64,000 bases of DNA. It comes from Bacteroidales bacterium. Its GTDB lineage: Bacteria; Bacteroidota; Bacteroidia; Bacteroidales; UBA932. The notes beneath the pieces were generated by a model that saw only the letters and a list, made by a program, of their open reading frames with translations, had not been told where the DNA came from and searched no databases. Each line of letters opens with the position of its first letter. The stretch's first letter is position 1. Position numbers and translations under genes: made by a program. Location: the NCBI GenBank assembly GCA_015060405.1, contig SUYN01000003.1:115383-179382 (forward strand), in the 5' to 3' direction. Shown here piece after piece: positions 9,653 through 19,756 of this stretch.

Positions 9653-10474
9653 TCAGTCATTGAAAGGGTTTCCTTCGGGAGATCTGCTTACTATCCACCT
9701 CAAGGCGTTTATCAAGAGCAGCTGCTGTGTGGCATCAATGTACTCTTCGTCTCCGTGGCCCATGTTGAGGTAGATCATCCTGTAGTTCCTGTTTGTCCAC
9801 ACCAGAGGCCAGTCGCCTCCGTAGACAATGTCCTTGAGTCCTATCGGGTAGTTCCTGTCAGACAAGGTGAGAAGCACCTCTATGTCCTTGTTCTGACGGG
9901 GCTCCGGTGACCACTGGTAGTATTCACTGGCCGGGATCACGAATTCCCGTGGGAGGTTCTTCGTCACAGGATGTCTGCGGCTTTCCGTCCTGACAAGGAC
10001 AGGCTGAGGCGGCCAGTTGTTGCATTTGAAGACGCCTCCTCCGATGAATTCAAGGAACCATGGCCATCCGGTGGTCCTGTCGTTATAGGCTGCCGCATGG
10101 AATCCCACCCATCCGCCGCCGTTCTCCATATAATCTTCAAACAGTTTGCGCTCCTTTGCAGAATGCGGAGTGCAGTTGGCACTGATGATCACATCGTATT
10201 TCAGGATCTCTTCAAGGGTGTAGCCCTCCAGTGAAGTGGTCTGGTCCAGTTCGAAGCCGTTGCCTACGGTGAGCTTGCGGAAGAACCCTATGGTCTGATG
10301 AGCGAACTGCACATGAGCCTCTTCCGCGTATTCGGTGTAATGGATCAATGCCTTGAATCTGATTCTTGATCCGGCGTAGTCCGCCGGCTTTTCCTTCCTG
10401 CCGCCCGCAAGGCACTCCTGTGGCTGAAACAGTGCCGCCGCAGCGATGATGATGAGAATTATAGCCCGTTTCAT
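9653..10474 (-). CDS. ThuA-domain secreted protein
   Basis: The 273 residues start with a signal peptide (MKRAIILIIIAAAALF), so the protein is exported. The remainder is a ThuA-like (class I glutamine-amidotransferase fold) domain. Supporting motifs are ALIHYTEYAEEAHVQFAHQTI, YDVIISANC, ENGGGWVGFHAA and WPLVWTNRNYRMIYLNMGHGDEEY. ThuA domains in Bacteroidota are common beside glycan and sulfated-sugar genes, but the reaction is usually not established. It is the last gene on the minus strand, separated from the mannan operon by a terminator. Membership of the locus is therefore plausible but not shown. Confidence 0.85.
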   Translation of the reverse strand: MKRAIILIIIAAAALFQPQECLAGGRKEKPADYAGSRIRFKALIHYTEYAEEAHVQFAHQTIGFFRKLTVGNGFELDQTTSLEGYTLEEILKYDVIISANCTPHSAKERKLFEDYMENGGGWVGFHAAAYNDRTTGWPWFLEFIGGGVFKCNNWPPQPVLVRTESRRHPVTKNLPREFVIPASEYYQWSPEPRQNKDIEVLLTLSDRNYPIGLKDIVYGGDWPLVWTNRNYRMIYLNMGHGDEEYIDATQQLLLINALRWIVSRSPEGNPFND

Positions 10475-10523
10475 AATCTATAGGTCATGTCACTGCAAGA
10501 TATGAATATTCGTTCAAATAAAC

Positions 10524-10550
10524 AATCCCCGGACACAGGGGCCGGGGATT
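10524..10550 (-). terminator. Terminator at the end of the mannan operon
   Basis: A 9-bp stem (10524-10532 with 10542-10550) is followed on the minus strand by GTTTATTTG. It sits 21 bases after the stop of the 707-residue lipoprotein gene and would end the long minus-strand operon. Confidence 0.65.
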
Positions 10551-10571
10551 CTCATGGATATGGCTCTGATA

Positions 10572-12695
10572 CTACTGCTTGTTCAGGTGAAGCACGTAGT
10601 TCTGAGGAGCCACGAAGAATCTCTCGAAGTCAGACCAGTCCTGAGCGTAGCCAGGTACGTTAGGCTCTGTGTAGTTGAGGTCGAAGTCGAAGGCGAATGT
10701 CGCGATCACCTCGTGTGTCTTGCCCTGGAAGTCATGTGCTCCCGGAACGAGGAGACGTGCCACTGATGTGCCGCTCTCTGAGATGAATGTCACTGTACAA
10801 TCTGTCTTGTTGTAGACATACTGGGAAACGCCCTGGGCGATCTTGCCGTAGAACTGCGAAAGGTCAAGGTCATCATAGCCTTCCTTCTTGTGGTAGGATG
10901 CCGGCATGATGTAGTCCCAGTATCCGTCAGCACCACCCTGGTAGTCTACCTCTCCTGTCTCGTTGCCGTCAGCGTCTGTGCCTGTTGCGGTGAATACGTA
11001 GATGTCGTCCTGGAGGCACCAGATTGACTCGCTGAATGCCCACGATTTCTCTACAAGGCCTACGAATGCCGGATCGATACCTCCGAAGCAGAGGGCGTTC
11101 GCATAAGCATAGGTACCTGCGATAGATTCAGGGACAACACTTGGATCCGGTGGAAGTGTAGGAACGAAAGGTGCTTCAGATGTCTTTGCGGCTTCTGGAA
11201 CGCTGTCAACCTTCACGACCTCGATATAGTAGTTGCGTGGCTTGTAGTACACCTTGTCGATGTCATTGTAGATGGCATTCCAGTTGTCGGTACCGTTGAG
11301 TGCGGTGTGGAATGTGCTGTTCTCGAAGTTATGTCCGTTGACCTCCTGCGGAGCAAGGATCTCGAGAGTGGTCTGTCTGCCCTCGGAGTCGGTGAATGTG
11401 ACTGTGTTAGGCTCGACGCTGTAGTCACGTACCCATGTGCTTTCTCCTGTCGGGATCTGGCGGTAGAAATGTGAGATGTCGGCCTGGTTCCAAGGAACTG
11501 CGGACTGGAGATACCAGCAGCTCCAGTTCTTTCCGTCTTCACCTGCCCAGTTGACGCAGGTTCCGGTTGTCTTCTGGCCGCCGTCAAGAAGGTCGATGAA
11601 TGTGAACTCGAGGTAGTTGTCCATCTCGGCAGAGATGCCGTGTCCGGCTTCCTCGTCGAAGAGCCATGACTTGTTGTGCATGTCGACGAATCCGCCTCCG
11701 CCATACTCAGGACCTGTACCTCCGTATACCCAGAGTCCCTTGATCTGGTAGGCACCTGCGAGGCTCTCATCGAAATCGATCTTGTCATATACGAAATTGA
11801 GGCTGCCTGTCTGTCCTGCCTTGAATTCCACCACCTGCTCGAGACCTGCGCTCTTTTCATATCCGTTCACGCTGATCTTTATGTCAGCTGAAGGGATGGC
11901 TGTGAAAGGCTTCACGAGGAGATAGAACTTCGCGCTTTCGTCCTTCGCGATCTCGGCGCCGCCGGTCACGGTGAGCTTCGCGCTGTTACCTGCTGTTACG
12001 GCAGTGTAGACAGGTTCCGATCCGGCAAAATCGAAGGTGAATGCACCGATGATCTCCTCGGATGCTGTAAGCACCACTTCGTTGACTGTAAGAGGAGGTG
12101 TGGCTCCGTTGGTGACATTGATCTCTACGATTGATGCAAGATGCTGCATGACTGCAAGCGGAGTCTGACCGGCCTTCACGCCCATGGCATAGCCGAACAG
12201 AGGCATTGCCTCGCCGGCGATGTGCTCCTTCGAACCGTAGCCGTTCTGGGTCTGTGTTCCGCCTACAGCCGAACCGATTGTGACAGAAGCCTGATTCTCT
12301 GTTACCGAAAGTCCTTCCGTGTAAGGATAGAACATGAACCAGTCGTAGGTGTAGTTCTTCTTCAGACCGACTGGAAGCGTACCCTTGAAGGTGTCGTCCT
12401 TGTCGAATGACGCCATGCCTGCATCCGAGTAGGATGTTGCGCCCGAAACATTGTTCCATACGTTCAGGGCATCACCTGCAGTCCATGAAAGTGTCTGGCC
12501 GTCTCCGGCAGTCTTTGTGGCTGCGATCTCTGCCTTTACTTCGAATGGAACATCCTTTTCTGTACCATTGCCCGGAGTGACATCTCCTGTCGAATCGTTG
12601 TCAGAAGGCTGTGGCTCCCATTCCTGGTAAGAACAGTTTGTCAGGAGAAACGCCGATGTCATCAGCGTGAATCCCCAAAAAATGATTCTTCTCAT
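10572..12695 (-). CDS. Surface lipoprotein: fimbrillin-like region plus two copies of an unnamed domain
   Basis: The 707-residue protein starts with a lipoprotein signal (SAFLLTNCSY). Residues about 45-310 look fimbrillin/Mfa-like (LSWTAGDALNVWNN, a HLASIVEINVTN stretch). Residues about 312-495 and 525-707 are two related domains of about 184 residues. Each opens with AG(A/T)Y and contains KSW, a DG-(N/Y)-W motif, a SxFY...G.S/T..V element and a closing P(R/Q)NY. The first gene of the operon carries a third relative. By position the protein is a candidate surface glycan-binding protein, perhaps filling the place of SusE/SusF. I recognise no named family for the repeated domain. Its start overlaps the stop of the upstream GH2 gene by 4 bases. 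Confidence 0.82.
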   Translation of the reverse strand: MRRIIFWGFTLMTSAFLLTNCSYQEWEPQPSDNDSTGDVTPGNGTEKDVPFEVKAEIAATKTAGDGQTLSWTAGDALNVWNNVSGATSYSDAGMASFDKDDTFKGTLPVGLKKNYTYDWFMFYPYTEGLSVTENQASVTIGSAVGGTQTQNGYGSKEHIAGEAMPLFGYAMGVKAGQTPLAVMQHLASIVEINVTNGATPPLTVNEVVLTASEEIIGAFTFDFAGSEPVYTAVTAGNSAKLTVTGGAEIAKDESAKFYLLVKPFTAIPSADIKISVNGYEKSAGLEQVVEFKAGQTGSLNFVYDKIDFDESLAGAYQIKGLWVYGGTGPEYGGGGFVDMHNKSWLFDEEAGHGISAEMDNYLEFTFIDLLDGGQKTTGTCVNWAGEDGKNWSCWYLQSAVPWNQADISHFYRQIPTGESTWVRDYSVEPNTVTFTDSEGRQTTLEILAPQEVNGHNFENSTFHTALNGTDNWNAIYNDIDKVYYKPRNYYIEVVKVDSVPEAAKTSEAPFVPTLPPDPSVVPESIAGTYAYANALCFGGIDPAFVGLVEKSWAFSESIWCLQDDIYVFTATGTDADGNETGEVDYQGGADGYWDYIMPASYHKKEGYDDLDLSQFYGKIAQGVSQYVYNKTDCTVTFISESGTSVARLLVPGAHDFQGKTHEVIATFAFDFDLNYTEPNVPGYAQDWSDFERFFVAPQNYVLHLNKQ

Positions 12696-15256
12696 AGTGT
12701 GTGATATTTTAACGTGGTTATAAATTCCTTTTCCGGTGTGTCTGATTCCACATATATGGTCCGGCTGAAGCCGGGAATCAGATCAATATGGTTGTCTTGA
12801 AATACATCGTTTTCGTCATCGGTGTAAAGGTACAGGCCCCTTACAAGGCGGTCCGTGCTTACCTTTATCATATATCCTCCCTCTGCTGCCTGCACTTCGG
12901 TGGTAATCTCGGCGTCGCCATAGCTGTAGCTGTTTGCGAACCGGCTGTAGTAGGTGTTCTCGGCAATGACCCTGTCCTTGGAAGTAAGCCTTACGTACAG
13001 CACCCTGTCTCCGTCCAGCATCCCGACAGGGATGTCGAAGAAGTCCTTCACTCCCTCTGCCCCGACAGTGACGTCCTTGCTCTGGCGGCTGATCACTTTG
13101 CCGTCAAAATCCAGTATATAGGCCTCAGCCTTGCCTCTGAACTCTTCTGCCATGTCTGACACGATCCTCACCTTCACAGTGTCTTCATTGAATGAATATG
13201 GTGAAACGATGACAGGAGCATATGCGCGCCTTGCGTAATGATGGAGGGCCTTCCATCGTCCGTAATAGTCAATGCTTGACCATGAGACCGACGGCCAGCA
13301 GTCGTTGATCTGCCAGAACAGTGTACCCATGCAGTATGGCTTCGCCCTCCTGTGCGCCTCCATGGCAGTCTTGACCGCTTCCGCCTGGAACCACTGTGAC
13401 ATATACACGAACTCTTCGAACTTTTCCGGCACCCATGCATATCTTTCCAGATAGCGTCTTATCATCTTGTTGGAGAACTCCGGATCCCTTGTCACGTCGT
13501 CATAGGCCCTGTGGTGGGCAAGCACTGACGGGGAATCCGTCCTCATGTCCCATTCCGGGATGAACTTCCTCAGCGAATGCATGTCAGGATAGGATATGAA
13601 GCCGTATTCGCTCATGAAGCGGGCGATGTTGCGGCTCTTGAGGTACTCCTCCACCCATCCTCCTTTCCATACGCTCCAGAAATGGGCGTCACCCATAGAG
13701 TAGGCTATGTCGTTATAGCCGGTAGAAGGGGAGGTCGGATGGTAATATCTCGTGCCGTCGGCTTCCATGATGGCTGACGGTATCTCCTTATGGAAGAGCC
13801 GTATCATGCCTTTTTCATATTCTTCTCTCTGTGAGGCTGTAAGTGTCCTGTTCCATCCCCATTCATAGTACGAGATCTCGTTCTCGTTGTTGCCGCACCA
13901 CAGCATCAGCGAAGGATGATTCCTCAGTCTGCGCACATTGTCCTTCACCTCTTCCTTCACATTCGCGATATATGTCTCGTCCGAAGGGAACATTCCGCAG
14001 GCGAACGCCATGTCCTGCCACACCATGATTCCCAGGCTGTCGCAGGCGTTGTAGAAATCCTCACTTTCATACAGCCCGCCGCCCCAGACGCGCAGCATGT
14101 TCATATTCGCTTCCACTGCGTCGGAGATCAGGCCTGCATAGTCTTCGCAGCTGCGTCTTCCAGGGAAGTTGTCAATCGGAATCCAGTTCGCTCCCTTGCA
14201 GAAGATGTCCCTTCCGTTCAGACGCACCGTCATGCTCCTGCCTTCGCAGTCCTCCTGTCTTATCACTTCGGCTGTCCTGATGCCGGTCCTTATCTTCAGA
14301 TCTTCCTTTCTGTCACCGCATTCCACGGTCACGTCAAAATCCGCCATATTAGCCTTGCCATGGGAGCTGCACCACCACAGGTCCGCCTTGCGGAGGGTGA
14401 ACGGACATTCCAGCCTGTTGTCGCCGGCCTGGAGCATAACCTCCTGTGCCCCGACCTTGACGCCATCCTTCCTTATGGTGATCCTTGCCTTGGCAGAGGC
14501 TTCGGACCTGACCTCCACCACGGCATCCATGAAGGCCTTTGCAGCCTTTCCTGTCTTTACGGACACATTCTCAAGTCCAAGTGTCCTGACATGTGCATCT
14601 TCAAGCCTCCAGCCTTCCCAGGCCTCGATGCCAACCGGTTTCCAGATTCCGGAAGTTATGAGTCTCGGGCCCCAGTCCCAGCCGTAGTGATAGCCTGCCT
14701 TTCTTGCATAAAGGCTCAGCCAGATGTCGCTCTGGTCATTGTTAGGCCATGCCTGAAGCCTGTAGGGAGCATCAAGGTATTTCGGCATGTCCTGACTGAA
14801 TACGGATCTGAAGAGGATCCTGATCTCGTTCTGACCGGCCTTGAGCACATCCTTTATGTCAAATGTCCATGTGCGGAACATGTTGTCAGTCTGTGCCACA
14901 GGAAGGCTGTTGATACTTATCTCAGCATAAGTATCAACTCCTTCCATCACTAACCAAACATTATTCATACTGACCATTCCGCTGTCCGCATGGAACACCT
15001 TTCTATATTCCCAGTCCTTTTCTCCTATCCATTGCATCGATTTCTCGTTGCGTCCGTAGAACGGGTCTTCTATGACTCCGTTGGCCATAAGGTCAGTGTG
15101 GACGCATCCGGGCACTTGCGCCGGCATCCAAAGGGAGTCGCCTTTCTGTCTGAACTCCCAGCCGTCGTCAAGGCTGACGTGGTGGCGGGCACCTTCTGCG
15201 GAGCAAAGTCCTGCAGAAAGCGTCAGCAACAGCAATATGTGAATGAACCTGCGCAT
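12692..15256 (-). CDS. GH2 beta-mannosidase
   Basis: The 854-residue protein has a signal peptide ending near SAEG, so it is probably periplasmic. It has the full beta-mannosidase layout: sugar-binding domain (WEYRKVF..., VLQ-type jelly roll), immunoglobulin-like domain, TIM barrel and C-terminal sandwich domains. The acid/base is Glu458 in CGNNE and the nucleophile is Glu550 in MSEYGF. W.S.DYYGRWKALHHYARRAY is characteristic. It would release mannose from the non-reducing end of beta-manno-oligosaccharides brought in by SusCD. It overlaps both neighbours (4 bases downstream, 1 base upstream), which indicates tight translational coupling. Confidence 0.93.
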   Translation of the reverse strand: MRRFIHILLLLTLSAGLCSAEGARHHVSLDDGWEFRQKGDSLWMPAQVPGCVHTDLMANGVIEDPFYGRNEKSMQWIGEKDWEYRKVFHADSGMVSMNNVWLVMEGVDTYAEISINSLPVAQTDNMFRTWTFDIKDVLKAGQNEIRILFRSVFSQDMPKYLDAPYRLQAWPNNDQSDIWLSLYARKAGYHYGWDWGPRLITSGIWKPVGIEAWEGWRLEDAHVRTLGLENVSVKTGKAAKAFMDAVVEVRSEASAKARITIRKDGVKVGAQEVMLQAGDNRLECPFTLRKADLWWCSSHGKANMADFDVTVECGDRKEDLKIRTGIRTAEVIRQEDCEGRSMTVRLNGRDIFCKGANWIPIDNFPGRRSCEDYAGLISDAVEANMNMLRVWGGGLYESEDFYNACDSLGIMVWQDMAFACGMFPSDETYIANVKEEVKDNVRRLRNHPSLMLWCGNNENEISYYEWGWNRTLTASQREEYEKGMIRLFHKEIPSAIMEADGTRYYHPTSPSTGYNDIAYSMGDAHFWSVWKGGWVEEYLKSRNIARFMSEYGFISYPDMHSLRKFIPEWDMRTDSPSVLAHHRAYDDVTRDPEFSNKMIRRYLERYAWVPEKFEEFVYMSQWFQAEAVKTAMEAHRRAKPYCMGTLFWQINDCWPSVSWSSIDYYGRWKALHHYARRAYAPVIVSPYSFNEDTVKVRIVSDMAEEFRGKAEAYILDFDGKVISRQSKDVTVGAEGVKDFFDIPVGMLDGDRVLYVRLTSKDRVIAENTYYSRFANSYSYGDAEITTEVQAAEGGYMIKVSTDRLVRGLYLYTDDENDVFQDNHIDLIPGFSRTIYVESDTPEKEFITTLKYHTL

Positions 15257-18051
15257 TATCTTACAATGATGTGACTGTCTACGTTATATCCCTCTATGCT
15301 CACAGCTCCGTCTTTCCGGCATGTGACCTCGACAATCTTCTTTTCTCCCGGAAGCAGGTGGAAATATCCGTCGCTGAAGTATGCCGGAAGAATGATCTCT
15401 CCACTCTGTCTGTCCACGAGGTTCAGCTTGAGACTGTAGGCCGGGTGGGGGGAAGTGTTGCTTATCTCTATCCTCCTGCTGCCGTTTTCCGAAGGCTTGA
15501 GTACCTTGGCCTTGAGCTTCGCCTGGGCGACACTGCCGAGGGCCTTGAAGTCTTCTGTCCCTTCGCTGCGCATCAGGTAGTCGTTCTCGGAAATGAGGCG
15601 TCCTCTGCCGTCCGTCATCCTGAGGCGTACGACGTACACTCCTTCAATCCCGTCAGTGTCTGCCGTAAAGACCTCTGTCTTTGAGTTCGACGTCATCGTG
15701 AGTCCCTTTGCATCCTGCCTGCGGATGGTCCTGCCTTTGATGTCGTGGCAGCTCAGACGCACATTGACGTTCCTGACGGTGTTTCCTGTAGTATTCACCA
15801 TGATGACCTTCCTGTCGTGGAGGTTCATCTGTATGTGAAGCGGCTCGCAGGCCTTCTTCGATCCATAATAGGATCCGAAGGTCTCGTAGTCCCATGAATA
15901 TGTCTGCCATTCCACGCTTGGCCATGCCGGATGCGACATCCACAGCAGGACGCCGGATGTGTTGTTCCAGAGGCGGCTGTTCCATGATTCGAACATCGCG
16001 CGGTAGCTGTCGTAGTTTATGAACTGTACCTTCCTGCAGAAGTCCTCCAGGCTTACGGCTTCCCCGTAGAGTCTGTCCACAGCCTGGACATAATCCTTCA
16101 GCCCGCCAAGAAGGTCGTGGTAGTGCCATGTGTCGGAGATAGGCCAGAGGTCTTCCTCAGGCATCATCTTCCTCATTGTCGCGGCAGTAGGCACAGATGG
16201 GGATCCGAGTTCGGTGTTGAAGCCGAATGCATCGTTGCGGTAGTATTGTGCCGCATCCTTGTAGTAGTGCCAAGGACCGCTCGGCCTGAGGTTGCAGTGT
16301 CTTGAATTCGGATGGTAGTGGCGGGTGCAGTCCTCCTGTATGATCATTCCTGCGAGTCTTCTCTCCAGGGATTCGGTGGCATAGCCCTCGTTTCTGGGGC
16401 ACCACACGGCGATCGACGGGTGGTTGAAGAACCTGCGTACCACATCAGTTGCGTTCCTCATGAAGAGGTCTTCGTCCAGAGGATCCAGATTGAACCCTTC
16501 GGTCGAGATCCAGAAGTCGTTCCACACCAGCATTCCGTATTCGTCGCAGAGCCGGTAGAAGTTCTCCGATGTGCTGGCTCCTGTCCAGTTGCGGATCATA
16601 TTGAAGTTGGCCTCTTTGTGGAGCCTGAAATATGGCTCGAGATGCTCGCGTGAGACATTCTTCATCATGTCGTCCATTCCCCAGTTTCCTCCCTTGCAGA
16701 ATATGCGTGTGCCGTTGACCTTGATGACCATGTACGGGCTCATCCCGTCGTTGGCGATGAAGTCCAGCTCATCTTCAGACACTCCTTTCCTTAGGGACGG
16801 GATCTGGACTCCGGAAACGGTGTCACGCAGCATCCTGTTGTCGAATATGGCGCCAAGATGATTGTCCCTGACCGGATTGTATTCCAGTCTGCGGCCCTTG
16901 CCGCCGGAGGTGTCTGCAGTGAGCTCGTAGCTCAGTTCGCGGACTCCGAAACTTACGTCCTTGGTGTCTGAGACCTCCTCACCGCAGATGCATTCAAGGG
17001 ACAGGGTGTAAAGGTTCTGCTCCCCGTAACCGTTAGGCATCCACAGACGCGGATTCTCAATTCTGAGAGGCCCGAACCTTACGTCTGTTTCTTTTCCTGC
17101 AGGAATGAAGGCCTCCTTGGAGAACTTCATCCCGTCGATCTCGCCGCACAAGGTGACCGTCCTGTCCCGGTCAAGACGGTTGCACACCCTCGTGCTGACC
17201 GTGATGTCAGTATAAGACAGGTCCGGAAGAGGAAGGTCGGTCACGACCTTTGTGTCTCCTATGGTAAGGCCGCCTGATGCATGAAGGATCACGTCCTGCC
17301 ATATTCCTATGTTGCGGTCCCTTACTCCGGGCATCCAGTCCCATCCTTCCGAGCAGATGAAGGTAGGACCGTCCAGACACAGGGAACCTCCGTTCCAGCC
17401 GCCGCCGGCAGAAGGAGACTGCTCATGTGGGATTCCCGGATTTGACGGAGGAAGGATGTGTACATAGAGTTCGTTGACGGGCTGGATCAGAGACGTTATG
17501 TCGAATCTTCCCCTTATGAAGGCTCCTTCCATACGGCCAATCTTCTGCCCGTTGAGCCAGATGTCGGCCTTGTAGTTTATTCCGTTGAATATCAGTTCGA
17601 ACACTTCCTTGTCCCGTGCCTGTTCGGGAACAGAGAACGAGCATCTGTACCACCAGTCCTTCCTGCACAGGTCGTCAGGGATGGAAAGATTGTTGAGCCC
17701 GTAGCGGGGATCCGGATACACGCCCTGCTGCACTAAAGTGGTGAGCACTGTCCCCGGCACGGTCGCATTGTACCATTCTTCCGGACGCAATCCTCCCTCG
17801 CACATCTCCCAGCCTTCACGAAGAGCCCATGAATACTCCCCTGCGTAAAGACATGATGTCACGGCAGGTGTCTTTTCCTTTCTCTGAGGGCTGTCAGCCT
17901 TGCCCCTGCCCTGAGGCAGGGTCTCTTCAGGCTGAGGCGATCTCAGGCCGAAGTTCACGGAATGTTTCTGCCTGTGAGGCTCCTGCGCCTGTGAAAGGAC
18001 GCAGGTGCCGCACAGAAGGCAGAGTGCTGTCACTGTAGTTCTGATATTCAT
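15256..18051 (-). CDS. GH2 hydrolase of the mannosidase / mannosylglycoprotein endo-beta-mannosidase type
   Basis: This 931-residue GH2 enzyme carries a signal peptide (CLLCGTCVLSQAQ). An N-terminal extension (about 25-65) is rich in Pro, Gln and charged residues. The sugar-binding domain follows (DWWYRCSFSVPE, INYKADIWLNGQKIG). The TIM barrel has acid/base Glu555 in WCPRNEG and nucleophile Glu614 in NTELGS. The signature WNDFW and the C-terminal domains match the subgroup that includes plant endo-beta-mannosidase and exo-beta-glucosaminidase, and differ from the neighbouring beta-mannosidase. In this locus a mannoside substrate is most likely, perhaps a linkage or decoration the other GH2 cannot cut. 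Specificity is inference. Confidence 0.87.
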   Translation of the reverse strand: MNIRTTVTALCLLCGTCVLSQAQEPHRQKHSVNFGLRSPQPEETLPQGRGKADSPQRKEKTPAVTSCLYAGEYSWALREGWEMCEGGLRPEEWYNATVPGTVLTTLVQQGVYPDPRYGLNNLSIPDDLCRKDWWYRCSFSVPEQARDKEVFELIFNGINYKADIWLNGQKIGRMEGAFIRGRFDITSLIQPVNELYVHILPPSNPGIPHEQSPSAGGGWNGGSLCLDGPTFICSEGWDWMPGVRDRNIGIWQDVILHASGGLTIGDTKVVTDLPLPDLSYTDITVSTRVCNRLDRDRTVTLCGEIDGMKFSKEAFIPAGKETDVRFGPLRIENPRLWMPNGYGEQNLYTLSLECICGEEVSDTKDVSFGVRELSYELTADTSGGKGRRLEYNPVRDNHLGAIFDNRMLRDTVSGVQIPSLRKGVSEDELDFIANDGMSPYMVIKVNGTRIFCKGGNWGMDDMMKNVSREHLEPYFRLHKEANFNMIRNWTGASTSENFYRLCDEYGMLVWNDFWISTEGFNLDPLDEDLFMRNATDVVRRFFNHPSIAVWCPRNEGYATESLERRLAGMIIQEDCTRHYHPNSRHCNLRPSGPWHYYKDAAQYYRNDAFGFNTELGSPSVPTAATMRKMMPEEDLWPISDTWHYHDLLGGLKDYVQAVDRLYGEAVSLEDFCRKVQFINYDSYRAMFESWNSRLWNNTSGVLLWMSHPAWPSVEWQTYSWDYETFGSYYGSKKACEPLHIQMNLHDRKVIMVNTTGNTVRNVNVRLSCHDIKGRTIRRQDAKGLTMTSNSKTEVFTADTDGIEGVYVVRLRMTDGRGRLISENDYLMRSEGTEDFKALGSVAQAKLKAKVLKPSENGSRRIEISNTSPHPAYSLKLNLVDRQSGEIILPAYFSDGYFHLLPGEKKIVEVTCRKDGAVSIEGYNVDSHIIVR

Positions 18052-18064
18052 GACGGATGTTATG

Positions 18065-19708
18065 TTATTCCACTACCAACACTGTTTCCTCCAGCGGCTT
18101 CAGTCCGAGGCCTTCAAGCTTCAGAGAGCCTTCTGCCGCTGCCTTTAATGCTCCGGTCAGCTTCACCTTCCCGGTGTCAAGTCTGGATATCCTGACCTTG
18201 CCTGTCCTGCCGAAGGCGATCTCCGCCTTGTCGAAGATGGTGTCGCTGCCGTTGTAGAGATATATGAATGTCTTCTTACCGCATCTTACGGCATAAGCCT
18301 CCTGTCCGCCGTTCCTGACTGTGTCCAGGACTTCGAACGAGCCTTCTCCGGCCTTAAGCATCATGTCGCTGATATATCTTGCGTTGCGGATGTAAGGAAT
18401 CATGTTCCTGTTCTCGAAGTACTCCCACCACCAGCTCATAGGTGTCACTGGAGTGCCGTTGAACACGCCGTACCAGAGACCGCGGCGGAAGTCCATGTCC
18501 ATGCCGTCAGCGAAGTCGTCGAAATTCTTCGACCAGTCCCATTCATAGCCGCATTCGCCGATGATATATGGCTTTCCGAACTTTTCGGAATATGAGCGTA
18601 TCGTGCCGGGGACATTGGCCGTGGCATTATAGATGTGCTTCTGGTTGATGTCGAGGTTCCTGACAGAGTTCAGCCCCTCCAGGTCGCGATGTGAGATGGA
18701 GGTTGTAGTGATATGGTCGAACGGGTCTATCTCCTTGAGATAGGTGCTCATCTGGTCATGCCATGCTACGATCTCCTCGCTCGGGATGACGCCTTTCCTG
18801 TCCCTGTGCTGTATGTTGTCGATCTCATTGAAGAATTCCCACATTCCTATGGCCGGGCTGTAGCCCCATCTTGCCACAATGTAGCGGAGCCTGTTCCTGT
18901 AGCGTGCCTTCGCCTGGTCTGAAATGAAGAAATCGCGGTCGGCGCGTACGTTTCCCTGGCCCATGCACAGCATTATCTTTATGTCAAGTTCCTCGGCCAG
19001 TCCGATCACATGGTCAAGACGGGCAGTGGCGCTCGGGTTCATGTATTCCTCGGTAGCTGTGTAGCGGTGGTTGTTGAACCTGTCCTGCTGGTCGATAGGG
19101 AAGTTCCATGAACACATCCACATTCTTGTGAAGTTTCCTCCGTTTTCAGCAAGCATAGGAAGCATCACGTCATAGTTGAATCTGTCATGCTGCTCGTGGA
19201 GCTCACTGAAGAACTTAGAGTCGTCGTTTGTGCGTGATTCCCAGCACAGGTTAAGCCCGATTCCGCGGTAGACGTCTCCGTTGTCATATTGAAGTGTCCA
19301 GTTGTCGCGAAGGTGCAGGATTCCCTGTTTCCTGCTCTTTTTCACCTTAAGGACCTGCACAGGAGATTCAGATGTCTTCTGTCCTTTTTCCTTATATATG
19401 AACCGGTAGGTGTAGGAGCCGGCTTCCTGAGGCGTGAATCGTGCCTCCCAGGTGCTTTCCTCTCCACTCTTGCCGGATCTGTAGAAACATGGAAGGGTGA
19501 GTTCCTTGCCGGATGGTGAAGTAAGAAGCATGTCAAGTGCAGCCTCCTCCTGGAGATATGGATTGTTCCAGTTTCCCTTGAGAGCTATCTCGAAGAAGAC
19601 CGGACCATATTTTTCAGCTTTAGTGTCCTGCATCCGTACGCTCTTTATCTGTGCATTGAGCCCAAGAGCGGACATGACTGCAAGTGCAGAAAGAAACAAT
19701 CGTCTCAT
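18065..19708 (-). CDS. DUF5060 plus GH5-like clan GH-A hydrolase
   Basis: The 547 residues start with a signal peptide (MRRLFLSALAVMSALGLNAQ). Residues about 25-125 form a beta-sandwich of the DUF5060 type (GPVFFEIALKGNWNNPYLQ, WEARFTPQEAGSYTYRFIYK). A TIM barrel follows. The likely acid/base is Glu295 in WEFFNEID and the likely nucleophile Glu385 in IGECGYEW, as in GH5 and relatives. The final 80 residues look like a small beta domain. In this setting an endo- or exo-mannanase role is plausible. The gene begins after a GC-rich intercistronic hairpin and lies 13 bases before the GH2 gene. Confidence 0.82.
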   Translation of the reverse strand: MRRLFLSALAVMSALGLNAQIKSVRMQDTKAEKYGPVFFEIALKGNWNNPYLQEEAALDMLLTSPSGKELTLPCFYRSGKSGEESTWEARFTPQEAGSYTYRFIYKEKGQKTSESPVQVLKVKKSRKQGILHLRDNWTLQYDNGDVYRGIGLNLCWESRTNDDSKFFSELHEQHDRFNYDVMLPMLAENGGNFTRMWMCSWNFPIDQQDRFNNHRYTATEEYMNPSATARLDHVIGLAEELDIKIMLCMGQGNVRADRDFFISDQAKARYRNRLRYIVARWGYSPAIGMWEFFNEIDNIQHRDRKGVIPSEEIVAWHDQMSTYLKEIDPFDHITTTSISHRDLEGLNSVRNLDINQKHIYNATANVPGTIRSYSEKFGKPYIIGECGYEWDWSKNFDDFADGMDMDFRRGLWYGVFNGTPVTPMSWWWEYFENRNMIPYIRNARYISDMMLKAGEGSFEVLDTVRNGGQEAYAVRCGKKTFIYLYNGSDTIFDKAEIAFGRTGKVRISRLDTGKVKLTGALKAAAEGSLKLEGLGLKPLEETVLVVE

Positions 19709-19725
19709 TTTGATCTCTTTTTATA

Positions 19726-19756
19726 GGCCGCCGCCCTCGCTTTCAAGGCGGCGGCC
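19726..19756 (-). other. GC-rich intercistronic hairpin within the mannan operon
   Basis: Ten perfectly paired G/C bases (19726-19735 with 19747-19756) enclose an 11-base loop in the 68-base gap between the DUF1735 gene and the GH5-like gene. On the minus strand the stem is followed by TATAAAAAGAG, which is not a U tract. A role in mRNA stability or partial termination fits better than full termination. Confidence 0.75.

Noticed and set aside
13916..14953. Long plus-strand reading frame of 345 codons opposite the GH2 beta-mannosidase
   Set aside because: It lies entirely antisense to a gene with complete GH2 catalytic motifs, has no recognisable domain and no promoter or sensible N-terminus. 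It is a shadow of codon bias.
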